IMG/VR virus record: IMGVR_UViG_3300017748_000001
Coordinates: 1 to 64,000 of that record
Reading direction: 5' to 3' (one strand)
Source of the DNA: a virus
Length of the DNA: 64,000 nucleotides
The notes under the pieces were generated by a model, which was given only the letters and a program-made list of their open reading frames with translations, was not told where the DNA came from and did no database searches. Position numbers and translations under genes: made by a program. Below, piece by piece: positions 51,001-60,756 of this stretch (positions within the stretch are counted from its first letter, which is position 1; every line of letters begins with the position of its first letter).

Positions 51001-53975
51001 ACCGGATCTCCAAATAGAACATCACTGGAGGATCCAGTATACTTACCCTTAAATCTTTGGAAACTAAATGTGTATTCATCTCCTAACTGAAGACCAGTTA
51101 TTGCGACAGGAGATACACTATCATCTTCCGTTTCTAAAGATAGAGTCATAGAACCAAGAAGAGGCTTTGGTTCTATTTGATCTGAAGTGAAGAATGTTTC
51201 TGATTTATCTAATGCAATCCAGAAATGATGTTTGTTTCCTTGAACAAGTTCTTCTTCCTTATACTGAACCAAACTTGCTTCTGTGGAAGTAGAGAGCCCA
51301 GTAGTGACATCTTCCGGAGAGAACTTAACGCCCCTCGCAGAGTTAATCAAACATCTCTTAACTTTATTAAATTCATTCTCATAAATGAGTTTAGCGACAG
51401 TACCAATACCTACATATCCCGTAGAGTAGCCAGAACCAGAAACAACTCCACCGATAGGATCTTTCTTTAAGAAAGTTTTACCTTCGCCCGATCCCGATAT
51501 TGGATCATTTGCACTTTCTGGTTGAATCATATCTAATGTAATATAACTCATTCTTTCTGTTGGCGCGGCACCCCTACCATCATACTCATTTTGTTCATCG
51601 TAGGTTTGTCTGTTGAAGTTGCTGACACTATTATTCTGTGTCCAGCCAGGAACTAATGATGGGAATAAAGAAGATGTGGCGGCCGCCTGAACATCAGTAA
51701 CAGTCCAAGAATTATCTCCAGATGTTCCACCGATAGTAACAGAATCTCCGATTGAGTAAGTCGTTCCTTTGGAGTCATTAACAAGATTAACTATTTCTTG
51801 ACTATCCAGAGTAAATGTTTGAGATGCACTTCTTGCCTGAAGTAAAGTTTTTATTCTTTCAAATTCAATTCTAAATGAAAGAGATGTCTGTGAACCAACA
51901 CCAATGCCGGGACTATATGTTTGACTATACCCAGACCTCACATCACTCACACCTGTCAATTCTGTTTGTGCGCTAAATCTACTCAGTTTAGCAAAAGTCA
52001 GAGCACCAAAATCTCCGGTCTTGTCTCCCTTTTCCCCTAAAGTTCTAACTCCATTACTAGAAAAACCTGTCGATTGTGGAGGAATTCTAGTTCTTGTAGC
52101 AACAACAGAATCTCCTACTTCATATTCGACAAGCAGTTTTCCTCGTCTGGGAGAACTAGTGGATGCTGATGCTGATGTCGAACCACTACTGGGATAGTAA
52201 TTATAAGTACCAGTACTGATATAGATAATTGCAGTAGGGCCACCAGTTTGAACGGTGAAATTTGAGGCACTAACTTCAACCCATTCGCTGTCCGGGCTTA
52301 TATCTCCCGACCAATTTTCTGGTTTAAAGGTTAATGCGCCTATTATTGCATTTGGAGACGCCCCCAAAAATTGTGATGATGGGATCTTTGTATCGAAAGA
52401 TCTCTGTCCGTTGTTTGCGACATCCAAAGTATCTGAAAAATTTTCAAACCAACCACTGGCAGATGCGGTAGAAACATCATCATCTCCAAATGGATTTTCG
52501 GAAAATACTTTCTCGCCTGGGAAGAAATCTTTAGATAATGCTTCGACAACTAATTGTCTTCCTTCTGTCTGTTCTACCCATTCATCTATAAAAATTGTTT
52601 TTCTTTGTAGATTCCCGTATGGTCTATTTTCGACGTTGACTCTTGTGTTAATTTTTGCGTAAGTAGAATCGTCACTATCTGGAAGATCATTTTCGGGAAC
52701 ATAATTTCCTCCGTAAACCATTCCAGAGCTTGGAAGTCTACTCTTTAACATCTTGGGGCCGTAGGAAATGGTTACTGTCGAATCTTGCGACCAACTGCTT
52801 CCTGTCTTTGTTATCCCTGTAGAACTTACTGTGTAGTCGGGAGATGAACCTAATGAAGATAGTTTTGTTACAACCCCTGCTTCTTCAACAGTTACTGTGT
52901 ATACTTGGTCAACCGTATCATCAAAATCTGCGATTGAAAAATGTGTAGAAAATGTTAACTCAGTTTCTATTTGTGATCTGCCAGAAGATGATGCAGATGA
53001 ACCTCTAACTGATGCGAGAAGTTCTGAATCGAATGCCATATTCTTTTCAAATATATTTCTACCAACTACACACGGATTTCCATCTTTATCTAAAAATTCT
53101 GTAACAACACCAACCGCGCCAGATTGTTCGCCTATCACTCGTTGGCCAACTCTGAATTGTGCTACTTCAGTAAATCTTGCTGCAGCAGGATAAATTTCTT
53201 TTGCGAGAGGCTTATTATCGGCACCAGTATCACCAGCCAAAGAACCAGAGACATTTGAAGTCGTTACTGTGTCTTCGTCATTTGATCCTAAGAAAACACC
53301 AGAACCCTGTTCACCAACAGTGTCTAATTGATTAAAAACTCTTTCATACTTGTCTGCACCAACACTAAAAATGATTTTCCTTACTGGATTTTGGTGACTA
53401 GTATTGCCAGAAACTCCAGAAACACTAGTTTCATTGGTCATCATATTTGATGGGTGCGGATTTAGATATGCAAATAATTCTGAGTTAGGGCCTAGATATG
53501 TTGCTGATGCTGTAGTTCCATTTATTTGTTCTAGAGTAGGAAACTCTGACCATCTTTTATTCCATCGTTCCGCATCAGCATATGCTTGGTGAATAAATTT
53601 GAATCTTTGACCAGACGGTGTATTTCCATTTGTCAAAGGTAAATCGTAAACGAATTTATTGTGATCGTGTTCATTAACAGGAGGTACTGTATAATTTGGA
53701 ACCTTGTCGGGATCTTCATATGCATTACCATACGCTCCGCCGCCAACCGTAGAGGGATCGGAGTCGTAGTGGTATACAATGAATTTATCGATAAATGATG
53801 TTAATTCGCTGTCAGAAATCGTAAGTTTGATAACTTCGGGGCCTACATCGGTAAATCCGTTCGCCAATAAATCGTCGGTCAGCTGACTAAGAAGTGGTTT
53901 ATCGTCATCTTTATCCTTATCCCAATGATACCCGTCAAGATGTATAACATTATTTCGTTCAAGATTGACGCCCAT
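48048..53975 (-). CDS. Giant 1975-aa virion structural protein
   Basis: Largest gene in the window, not recognised. 1975 aa, beta-rich, Ser/Thr/Asp-rich and with almost no Cys. It begins M-G-V-N-L-E-R-N-N-V-I-H-L-D-G-Y-H-W-D-K-D and ends with a domain containing K-P-F-G-N-G-M-R-V-L-T-M-V-A-G-Y. That end resembles the partial gene at the right edge. AAGGAG precedes the ATG and a late promoter lies 53 bp upstream. Location between baseplate-type and fibre genes suggests a tail or baseplate appendage. Confidence 0.7.
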   Translation of the reverse strand: MGVNLERNNVIHLDGYHWDKDKDDDKPLLSQLTDDLLANGFTDVGPEVIKLTISDSELTSFIDKFIVYHYDSDPSTVGGGAYGNAYEDPDKVPNYTVPPVNEHDHNKFVYDLPLTNGNTPSGQRFKFIHQAYADAERWNKRWSEFPTLEQINGTTASATYLGPNSELFAYLNPHPSNMMTNETSVSGVSGNTSHQNPVRKIIFSVGADKYERVFNQLDTVGEQGSGVFLGSNDEDTVTTSNVSGSLAGDTGADNKPLAKEIYPAAARFTEVAQFRVGQRVIGEQSGAVGVVTEFLDKDGNPCVVGRNIFEKNMAFDSELLASVRGSSASSSGRSQIETELTFSTHFSIADFDDTVDQVYTVTVEEAGVVTKLSSLGSSPDYTVSSTGITKTGSSWSQDSTVTISYGPKMLKSRLPSSGMVYGGNYVPENDLPDSDDSTYAKINTRVNVENRPYGNLQRKTIFIDEWVEQTEGRQLVVEALSKDFFPGEKVFSENPFGDDDVSTASASGWFENFSDTLDVANNGQRSFDTKIPSSQFLGASPNAIIGALTFKPENWSGDISPDSEWVEVSASNFTVQTGGPTAIIYISTGTYNYYPSSGSTSASASTSSPRRGKLLVEYEVGDSVVATRTRIPPQSTGFSSNGVRTLGEKGDKTGDFGALTFAKLSRFSAQTELTGVSDVRSGYSQTYSPGIGVGSQTSLSFRIEFERIKTLLQARSASQTFTLDSQEIVNLVNDSKGTTYSIGDSVTIGGTSGDNSWTVTDVQAAATSSLFPSLVPGWTQNNSVSNFNRQTYDEQNEYDGRGAAPTERMSYITLDMIQPESANDPISGSGEGKTFLKKDPIGGVVSGSGYSTGYVGIGTVAKLIYENEFNKVKRCLINSARGVKFSPEDVTTGLSTSTEASLVQYKEEELVQGNKHHFWIALDKSETFFTSDQIEPKPLLGSMTLSLETEDDSVSPVAITGLQLGDEYTFSFQRFKGKYTGSSSDVLFGDPVQLTVTVESTSVSTFAARLVDLFNDNLPEYSFEIDSQNTSNIIFRSNEVGFDLAIGYDSSTRQESKEPIRTESSRSNAGMGAVDTSLRNAVAAPIGVTAINGSFGSTVDTTSDADGNYYLGGYHHKVDFALPSEAYYGDKFEFVLKGLISQSSTSETYSTPTTFDLNLEYVADRKYFSAAALGSAIRTSVMKNSYVSKFMKVSLESNLIKFEYNTDSWAYLDKTTIHNQTGAYGLMNENSVKYTTVHTAGTADSDPFSSVMTGTDSLADDAFLLMMNEMTSNSYTDIPTTVSLYDMEVWDGIQYVNNTMYIDDLPSEAVFAGELTVTPMTMLDFNAQAAPNLGPLTSVGFVRSQLPESLGRQKVKIKFPFARDFGTFADPISHLSDAVGAGYNNAATASANAVTHPTTLGGNTKYFTSYKQHVVGASGPKFVSGAGSTYSTEGFISQGDRKGPETSFDPDLRGFHPEVSVSDNYAHYSSFPYHECGLELESFEVISDHSIGPVVLETNDQSNLGGVAGDQPWRIRFEVSRGYEVTDASPFIATQNYQGVGGSKGNTDFEYLKVHVATEYQIKADGTVTSIQSADGLERGEFREPGFLGGVRPQYSGYVRARTHLISPEVTDFLEVQSLKAIRTSGLNPSAGIVGYNDYNKVSAGTEGERVLGGGSSDGTETTKSEFRYEDKYLRGSSTELVFDTPFNTGTLRMQKGFFRRTGKQERNVALTYPMSYTLTVADHGVVFYLRDQAASTQADDYAWFVIQRHVDSTTGVPDYDSLSQPVHCVYQTSEPPLLYSDLTPFFSVDEASGETIDRTTSVFVEGLTNQFGSRIFDFRVDEFVEQELKAFDIENQGRFRRFVVREKDVLKPWDRHVFAGISETDSHAVLNILEQLALNEDGQLVIQFPNRLGSQRYFFTGKELDLIAFSDGGAVGQDTLITSDRFSTAGTTDKRRLYKALMSTKPFGNGMRVLTMVAGYGITSSQADTRLLSS

Positions 53976-54027
53976 ATGGAGCTCCTTTGCGCTTAGTTTA
54001 ATACTATATTTAGTTAGATTGTGTTAG

Positions 54028-54035
54028 TATTTATA
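54028..54035 (-). promoter_or_regulatory. T4-type late promoter for the giant structural gene
   Basis: Exact TATAAATA on the minus strand, 53 bp before the ATG at 53975. Confidence 0.85.
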
Positions 54036-54051
54036 ATTATTTTTTACTCTA

Positions 54052-54969
54052 TCAAGGAGTAGAACCAGAAACTACCAAGTCAATATCATCCTGAGTTCCG
54101 TTTGCTAGAGTAAATCTTAACAGACCACTTATCAACTCTTGACCATCAAATGTAGTCAATAAAGGAACTTGTTCTTCTGTTCCATTGTTCAGTAGAAGTG
54201 GCAAGAAAGGAACGCTACTGCTACTAGTCGCACCGCCGCCCGATGTAGTAGATATTGTAGAAGGTATGAACTTACCAGTCGTATCGTCATACACAATACC
54301 TACAGGTTCTCCACCAGCAACCAGAGTATCTATTTCTGATTGCGTGTGTCCAGAATATTCGAAGTTATTTAGTGCGTTTTGAATGTTCTGTATATTATTA
54401 ACCAGAGACTGTATGTCTGTGCCGATAGATCCACCGCCAACTCCAAAGTCACCAACATATCTCGCACCAGATATGTAAATTACATTTCCATTGATTCCGC
54501 TTGGAAGATTATTTCCGATAAAATGAAGAATACCGCTTTGATAATCAAAGAACCATTCGTCGTTGTTTCCAGAACCAGCCGCAAATATTTGACTTCCAGT
54601 AGATTGGGGGGTTGACTCTCCGGAAGATTCTATGTATACTTTGACCTGATATGTAGAACCAAACTCTGGCGGAATCCAATCTGTCAATCCCGTTATCCAT
54701 GTCCTATTCGCAGAAGCGGTCAAATCCTTCGTACATTCCACTGTACTGGACTGAGAATCTAAATAGACCCCAACATAGGTAGTGTCTTCTACGGGCATCA
54801 CGGCGGGAATCTGTGCGGAATCTGACCACAATTTATCCCCTCTTATCAATAAAGGACTAGGAATGCTCTCGTTTGTCGCACCTTTTATTGAATTGATATC
54901 TGTCTTGGAAGCACCATAACCAAGCTTCTTCCATAGATAGTCAATTTTTTGATCGTCGGAGATTGCCAT
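54052..54969 (-). CDS. Conserved marine T4-like virion protein
   Basis: 305 aa. The start D-Y-L-W-K-K-L-G-Y-G-A-S-K-T-D and P-S-P-L-L-I-R-G-D-K-L-W are the hallmark of a family I recall as conserved in cyanophage virions, without a defined function. The middle is beta-rich (T-Y-Q-V-K-V-Y-I-E-S; L-H-F-I-G-N-N-L-P); a short coiled coil (I-Q-S-L-V-N-N-I-Q-N-I-Q-N-A-L) precedes the C-terminal beta part. Probably a baseplate-proximal fibre or adaptor. Confidence 0.75.
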   Translation of the reverse strand: MAISDDQKIDYLWKKLGYGASKTDINSIKGATNESIPSPLLIRGDKLWSDSAQIPAVMPVEDTTYVGVYLDSQSSTVECTKDLTASANRTWITGLTDWIPPEFGSTYQVKVYIESSGESTPQSTGSQIFAAGSGNNDEWFFDYQSGILHFIGNNLPSGINGNVIYISGARYVGDFGVGGGSIGTDIQSLVNNIQNIQNALNNFEYSGHTQSEIDTLVAGGEPVGIVYDDTTGKFIPSTISTTSGGGATSSSSVPFLPLLLNNGTEEQVPLLTTFDGQELISGLLRFTLANGTQDDIDLVVSGSTP

Positions 54970-54977
54970 TATTGCCT

Positions 54978-57797
54978 CTATGTGATATTAATAGAATTGA
55001 CTGACTGTCCAGTGTTCAATGCAATTCTAACCAATGCAACATTTCCAGTCGCGTTTGTCAAGTTCTCTGTTCCCAATGTCATTCTGTAAAACCCGCTTAG
55101 TGTGGTGTTTGATTGTATTTTGTCCGAACCCGTAGACGCACAACCATTACTTCCGTTTCCTCCAGCAGCAGTATCCTCGCCAGGCACACCAGCACCAGCA
55201 TACTGAACTGAACAATCCAACCATCCGCTGATTGTACTGGAGTTATCTATTGTAGTGCCCGGCGCAGCAATCCAAATACCACTAATACCTCCAGAGGATA
55301 TATTGATGTTGAAGTTTGCGGTCACTGTTCTTCTGAACGCAAAAGTAAAATACTGAATTCCTGTGTCTCCACTTCTATCTGGCCCAACCGGAAGATATCC
55401 AGAAGTATAATCTGCGACACTATGAGATAATCTTCCTAGTCTTATAGTTGCCTCTTGTGTTCCCTCTACGCCCGGATCTGATGACTCTGTGTAAAGACTA
55501 TTTGTATAGTAATTTATTGAGTTACTTATAGAAGGATTATCCGTAGTCTCTGAAGCAAAATTAAATATTCTCACTCCATTATCATTAAAACCATCTCCCA
55601 GAGAAGAACTTACAGGTATAGATGTTTCGTTGATGCCTGTCTGGTTTGCGGTGTGAACCTGTAAAATCATATCATTAGTTTCATAACTGCCAGCACCGTT
55701 GACATTCAGACCTCTAACTTTTATTTTTTCCACAGACCGAACACTTGACGAAGTAATATTGACAGTCAAATCTCGTATGGTATATTGAGTATCTTTTGCT
55801 GTATTTGCATTCGGTATTCCTCCAGTCAAGAAAGAGTCTGGTGGATTGTCCACCTCAGAATAAGAATAATTTTCACTCGCAATAGAACTTCCACTTGTCC
55901 CTTCTAAGTTTGTGCTTGAAGAAACTTCTATCACACTATTAGTTACTCTATATGTTTGACCTATGAAGTTTGTTATTTGTATTCCGCTCCATGTAAGAGA
56001 TGACCCAGTATCGTAGTAGGGAATACCACTGATGTACTTGTATGTTCCAGTTTTTTCTGTTATAGTACCATTCGTAACTGTCGGTGTAGATGTCAGATCG
56101 TCTTTAACAAATTCTACTTTGTTTGTGCTTCCAGTTTCTGTATGTGTCAATTTAAAACTATTGATACCGTTTGGAATTGTGCTTGAGTCTTTTGATACCT
56201 TTGCCTTGAATCCCTTGTACAGATCCGGATGATATATGCTTGAATTGAAGATAGTTGTAGCACCTTCTGCGTTGAGAAGATTGTAGTCACTTTCTTGCGT
56301 GACAACTAAACTTCCATGTGTACCTGTGTTGCTTCCAGTAGTTAAGGTTACTGAACCGTCTGCGGCCTCATTCACTATAGCACTCAACGCACCAGAGTCT
56401 GCGTTATACGCAAATGAAGTTATCTCACTAGACTCAGTAGTTCCAGAAGTTGATGTAATTCTATTGACCTCATCTCCATCGGATTGAGTTGTGACTCCGG
56501 TGTTGTCGGTAAAACCGTGTGCAAGTCTTGGAGAAGAACCAACATCTTGAGTGAATGTGATTGTCTTTGTGTTCAATCCATTTGGAGGATCTATGTCATC
56601 ATCATACACCTTCAGAGAGAGTACGTTGTTGATAGGAATTACAGACGGATCTGCAGTTGTGTGAGTGTCCAACGTAAGTCTCAAAGTATCCCTTCCAGTT
56701 CCAGACTCGGTTCCTTGAGCCCATGTATGTTGTAGTCTGTCCCCGCTCACACCACCAGCAGCAGAATCACTTGCGATTGTATCGTCAGTAGAACCATCGC
56801 CCCAGTCCATAGAGTAAGTAACATCGCCCATTGATGTATTTGTTGTAAGATTTTCCATCCACAAAGAGTTTCCTTCTATGACATATAAATCATTCATAGT
56901 CAAGTGCGAACCACCGGAAGAGTTGCGATACAGTCTGAAAGCAACTGCCGGGTTTGCGGTGTAAATTATGATATAGTCTTCTCTGGTGTGGGAAGCTTCA
57001 CTTCCAGTTCCCGATCCCTGATTATGAAATGCTTTGACTGTAATAGTGTAAGGACTATCCGTGTTGGATGTGTATATGTGACTTGGAGTAGAGCTAGAAG
57101 AGCCGTTTGTTTGAGACCCATCTCCCCAATCTATATCATAACGATTTGGATTGCCGTCTGAAGTTATATTAAGAGTGACATTCAGACCTTCGCCACCAGA
57201 CAGTGGGTTTCCTGTGAACGAAACACTTTTGACAAATGTATTATTTCTGATATTATCTAATGCTTCATTGAGATCATCAATAACATCCGCAGTCTTCGCA
57301 GTATCCGATATTCCTATCGCACCGTCATCGTAAGTCCCATCTGTTGGAAGACCTATAGTCAACTCATTCGCGGTCAAAGTTGCACTGACTGATAGAGTTC
57401 CTACTTTAGTTGCTGAATCGTAATCAAATATTAAATTGCCATTGAATACGAGTTTCTCTACTTCGACATCATTTATTGCAACTCCAGAGACATCTGTTCC
57501 AGAAACTATCTGCGAACTTCCAACCTCTATCCAATTGTTATTGTGAGAATAGTAAAGAGAACCAGTAGATAAATCTTTTGCAAGTCTGCCACTTTCTGGA
57601 CTCGCAGGGAAGTCTGCGAAGGTTGCGAAATCTTCGTATTTAATTGCGCTGAGATTTGCTCGAAACTGATCTAATGTAGTAGTTCCAGTTCCACCACTCG
57701 CAACCTCAAGAACATCATCCTCGTTGAATTCTCCAAGGATAACTTCTCCATCGCTCTGAAATATGGCCTTTAACGGTCTTGGTGTATTAAATGCCAA
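54978..57797 (-). CDS. PKD-domain virion structural protein (TTG start)
   Basis: 939 aa. The TTG at 57797 is the start: AAGGAG lies 8 nt upstream and the product begins A-F-N-T-P-R-P-L-K-A-I-F, with no nearby ATG. It contains the G-G-T-G-T-T-T-L-D-Q-F-R-A-N-L fibre junction element near residue 35. Two PKD-like domains follow, with D-W-G-D-G-S near residues 220 and 330, an Ig-like fold often used for adhesion or spacing. Ser/Thr-rich beta repeats make up the rest. It directly follows the PAAR gene, suggesting a baseplate or tail-appendage role. Confidence 0.75.
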   Translation of the reverse strand: MAFNTPRPLKAIFQSDGEVILGEFNEDDVLEVASGGTGTTTLDQFRANLSAIKYEDFATFADFPASPESGRLAKDLSTGSLYYSHNNNWIEVGSSQIVSGTDVSGVAINDVEVEKLVFNGNLIFDYDSATKVGTLSVSATLTANELTIGLPTDGTYDDGAIGISDTAKTADVIDDLNEALDNIRNNTFVKSVSFTGNPLSGGEGLNVTLNITSDGNPNRYDIDWGDGSQTNGSSSSTPSHIYTSNTDSPYTITVKAFHNQGSGTGSEASHTREDYIIIYTANPAVAFRLYRNSSGGSHLTMNDLYVIEGNSLWMENLTTNTSMGDVTYSMDWGDGSTDDTIASDSAAGGVSGDRLQHTWAQGTESGTGRDTLRLTLDTHTTADPSVIPINNVLSLKVYDDDIDPPNGLNTKTITFTQDVGSSPRLAHGFTDNTGVTTQSDGDEVNRITSTSGTTESSEITSFAYNADSGALSAIVNEAADGSVTLTTGSNTGTHGSLVVTQESDYNLLNAEGATTIFNSSIYHPDLYKGFKAKVSKDSSTIPNGINSFKLTHTETGSTNKVEFVKDDLTSTPTVTNGTITEKTGTYKYISGIPYYDTGSSLTWSGIQITNFIGQTYRVTNSVIEVSSSTNLEGTSGSSIASENYSYSEVDNPPDSFLTGGIPNANTAKDTQYTIRDLTVNITSSSVRSVEKIKVRGLNVNGAGSYETNDMILQVHTANQTGINETSIPVSSSLGDGFNDNGVRIFNFASETTDNPSISNSINYYTNSLYTESSDPGVEGTQEATIRLGRLSHSVADYTSGYLPVGPDRSGDTGIQYFTFAFRRTVTANFNINISSGGISGIWIAAPGTTIDNSSTISGWLDCSVQYAGAGVPGEDTAAGGNGSNGCASTGSDKIQSNTTLSGFYRMTLGTENLTNATGNVALVRIALNTGQSVNSINIT

Positions 57798-57808
57798 AGT
57801 ATATCTCC

Positions 57809-58096
57809 TTACCCACCAGCACTAACATTATCACTTCCTTCCAAGATAGCAGATCCACAAGATACCGGATCTCCTTTTCTTGCAAGAGGTTTTCCATTTA
57901 CATAAACAGTAGAAGATCCCACAGAAGTAACTCCACCGTGTTTCGATTTACCGCACTTATGAAGATTCCAAGAATCTCCTTTTCTGTGCGCTGCCTTTCC
58001 GTTTATAAAGACATTATTACTGCCCTTCACACAAGTCCTAGGCGCATAACATCCATGACCTGTACAAGAGTCTCCTAATCTAGTTACAGCTGACAT
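57809..58096 (-). CDS. PAAR-repeat spike tip protein
   Basis: 95 aa. Typical PAAR layout: T-R-L-G-D-S-C-T-G-H, V-F-I-N-G-K-A-A-H-R-K-G-D, then S-S-T-V-Y-V-N-G-K-P-L-A-R-K-G-D-P-V-S-C. The Cys and His residues are placed to hold the zinc ion of the cone tip. In T4 the equivalent is gp5.4 on the gp5 spike, which pierces the outer membrane. It overlaps the end of the 891-aa gene by 17 bp. Length and motifs leave little doubt. Confidence 0.95.
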   Translation of the reverse strand: MSAVTRLGDSCTGHGCYAPRTCVKGSNNVFINGKAAHRKGDSWNLHKCGKSKHGGVTSVGSSTVYVNGKPLARKGDPVSCGSAILEGSDNVSAGG

Positions 58097-60755
58097 ATAT
58101 TGGATATCCTCTTGTTGTAACTCTTTCTGGATTATCTTCGTAATAAGTCTGTTCGTCCACTTCTTCTTTACAATCCAATTTAAATTCTTCTATTCTTTCT
58201 AATCTTTCGTAAGTTTCTTCTTCGAAAGGATTACCTTTCGATAACTCTAGGAACTCTATTTCTTCATTAAATTGTTCCAGAGTAAGATTGGTTCTTCCTG
58301 CTCTATAATCCTTCGTCAGTTCGTCTATAGATTCTTGTATTGCAGTTATATTTGCGTCTACATCAAATCTATAATGGCCCAGACTTCTCATATGAGTCAA
58401 CCATTCGTATTGATCTTCTCTGTCAGATATACCTTCAGTATTTAATAAGAACCTATCTTTATCATAAGTATAATTATTATTTATGGGGAAAATTAAGTCA
58501 ATCTGTTTTATTAATCCGCTAGCCGTAGATAATTCTGATTCTAAAACTACCAACCCATTGACTCTTTCTAAACTTTCCAATACTATTCTCAATTCATCAT
58601 TCACAAATATTTGATTAGTTTCGGAAGAAATGAAAGAACCCTCTATATTATCTATTTCATATCTTATAATATTGAGATTTGTTGGATCTGCTCCAAGAAC
58701 AGAAAACTCTTTGGTGTAATTAAATAGAATCCTTGTCACCGTAGCGGAACCTTGTAAGTTGCCAGAACTATCTCTTTGTATTATATTGTCTCCAACAGAA
58801 AAACCAACGTCATCTATAATATCTATAGTTCCTTGTGTAGTTGCCCTTCCGACAATTGTAACCTCTACCTCTTTAACCTGCTCTGGATTAAAGTCATCAT
58901 AGTTAGTATCTATCTCTAAGTTCTGCGTCTTTATCCACGATTCATATGAATACTGATTTAGGAACTGTTCTGTTTCGCCTATATTGCCACTAATAATTCC
59001 ATTGTTGATTGTTAAACAATTAGGCAATCTGCCATTTACTACTTCATACACAAAATTAAAAGTATCTCCTATTGCGTTTTGGTCTAAATCGTGGAATACT
59101 GGATCAAACTCAAAAAGTTTCCCAAACGCAGAATCTCTTCCTACAACACTCTGAGAAAATCTATATTCCTGATCTACATTTTCTGCAGTAGTCTCCTTTA
59201 TGTATTCTGTTTCCATGAGTCTGATGCTATTACTCATAACCATAACATGAGGAACGGTATGGCCCAAATGAGATCCTCCATTTACTGGATGATTTGACTC
59301 TGGTCTATAATATAATGTCTCGTGTGGCTTTATTGAATCATGAGACGTTAAGTTAGTCGATAAGAATAAATCATTGATATACTCATAGACTGTATCATAT
59401 TCTTTAAAGTATCCAGCATATCTTGCTTCTAGAGAATTGTAGAATATGAATACTTCTCCTGCTTCTGATACAACATATTTTCCGCCAAACTTAATCTCTT
59501 CATATCTAAACTTAAAGATATTCTTATCTGGGGTGTAAACTTTTGTTTGAATAAACTGTTCGTCTGGGATATATGCGGTATCAGTAGAAGTTTTAATATA
59601 TGGAACATACCCAAGATAATCCTGATAATCTTCCAGTTCAATATAGAATATACTACGAACAAAAGTCCTGTCACTATCTGAAATATATTTTGGCGACAGA
59701 TCGATAGTTATATCATTCTTTTCTTGTGTGTAAAATTGAGTTTCAATTACAAGATCCGAAATGATTTCATGATGTTCACCTGATGCTGTTTGTCTTGGCA
59801 TATATCTTTGGAAGAAATTATTAATTGGATGATATTCTACATTAGGACTTCCGTATATTAAATTCTGAGCCTCATACACCCTATCTACATCGTTATCAAA
59901 AAACATAGAATCGTCTATCTGTTCTATCGTATCTTTAAACTCTAGATAGTAAAGACCAGTTTCTGGATTTTGTAGAATGGGAACAGTTTCTTCAAAAGTG
60001 GCCTTTTCTATTTCTTTGTATATTCCCCTTTCTTCTATATCTAAAATAAACGAACTCTTATTTAGTGAGAAGTCTTCTAGTCTAGATTTAATCAATAGTT
60101 CAGTAACAATATTTAAATTGAGAGTTCCGTCGAGAGGATTTAGTGCGGATTTAACATCTTGACTACTTGTGCTAAAATAAAGTGCCCGAAGTAATTGTTT
60201 AGATTCTATATCTCCAATTCCAACTTCTTTTATCTGATCCTCAACTATATTTAAATTTCTAAGGGCGTACTCTTTCTTTCTTTCAAATAAATCTAGAGTC
60301 ATAGATGAATATGCTAACAATTGCACTTGAATTTTTGCACTTACTTCTTCGTAAGACATTCCAGTAGAAAGAAGATTATCCAGAGATTGATATATTTCTG
60401 AAGTATATTTTGTGTTTATAAGATTGGTGTTGTCTTCTACATTAAAAGAAGAACCCAAGATATATTCTAAGTTATGCTCGGGGGCATCGAAAAATATATT
60501 GTATCTTTCTCCACTATAGACTTCCTTGGTATCAAATGAAGTAGAAGTAACTCGGTCAAGATAATCGCTGTACTTAAATGGATCGTAGTAAATATTTTGA
60601 CGCTCAGAAAACCCATCAACCATGTCAATGACATATTCTTTGAAGTGGTTCTCATAAGTAATATCAACTTCGGAAGCCTCAGTATAGATAAATGAAGACA
60701 TACGAACTGTCTTCGCTTTCGTTATTATATTACCGGATCCAAAAAATACTGGCAT
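58080..60755 (-). CDS. Large baseplate-region protein (891 aa)
   Basis: 891 aa, mixed alpha/beta, rich in Tyr, Glu and Ile; no signal peptide, membrane segment or motif I can name. It begins P-V-F-F-G-S-G-N-I-I-T-K-A-K-T-V-R. A central segment H-L-G-H-T-V-P-H-V-M-V-M-S-N and an S-V-G-D-N-I-I-Q-R-D-S-S-G beta element are visible. Marine T4-like phages have a large baseplate protein (often labelled VrlC-like) next to the PAAR gene; this could be that protein, but I could not confirm it. It starts 2 bp after the stop of the 998-aa gene. Confidence 0.6.
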   Translation of the reverse strand: MPVFFGSGNIITKAKTVRMSSFIYTEASEVDITYENHFKEYVIDMVDGFSERQNIYYDPFKYSDYLDRVTSTSFDTKEVYSGERYNIFFDAPEHNLEYILGSSFNVEDNTNLINTKYTSEIYQSLDNLLSTGMSYEEVSAKIQVQLLAYSSMTLDLFERKKEYALRNLNIVEDQIKEVGIGDIESKQLLRALYFSTSSQDVKSALNPLDGTLNLNIVTELLIKSRLEDFSLNKSSFILDIEERGIYKEIEKATFEETVPILQNPETGLYYLEFKDTIEQIDDSMFFDNDVDRVYEAQNLIYGSPNVEYHPINNFFQRYMPRQTASGEHHEIISDLVIETQFYTQEKNDITIDLSPKYISDSDRTFVRSIFYIELEDYQDYLGYVPYIKTSTDTAYIPDEQFIQTKVYTPDKNIFKFRYEEIKFGGKYVVSEAGEVFIFYNSLEARYAGYFKEYDTVYEYINDLFLSTNLTSHDSIKPHETLYYRPESNHPVNGGSHLGHTVPHVMVMSNSIRLMETEYIKETTAENVDQEYRFSQSVVGRDSAFGKLFEFDPVFHDLDQNAIGDTFNFVYEVVNGRLPNCLTINNGIISGNIGETEQFLNQYSYESWIKTQNLEIDTNYDDFNPEQVKEVEVTIVGRATTQGTIDIIDDVGFSVGDNIIQRDSSGNLQGSATVTRILFNYTKEFSVLGADPTNLNIIRYEIDNIEGSFISSETNQIFVNDELRIVLESLERVNGLVVLESELSTASGLIKQIDLIFPINNNYTYDKDRFLLNTEGISDREDQYEWLTHMRSLGHYRFDVDANITAIQESIDELTKDYRAGRTNLTLEQFNEEIEFLELSKGNPFEEETYERLERIEEFKLDCKEEVDEQTYYEDNPERVTTRGYPIYVSCN

Positions 60756-60756
60756 C

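Noticed and set aside
52255-52662. 135-codon plus-strand open frame within the giant structural gene
   Set aside because: No Shine-Dalgarno, no promoter, product without recognisable features, and fully inside a well-supported minus-strand gene.
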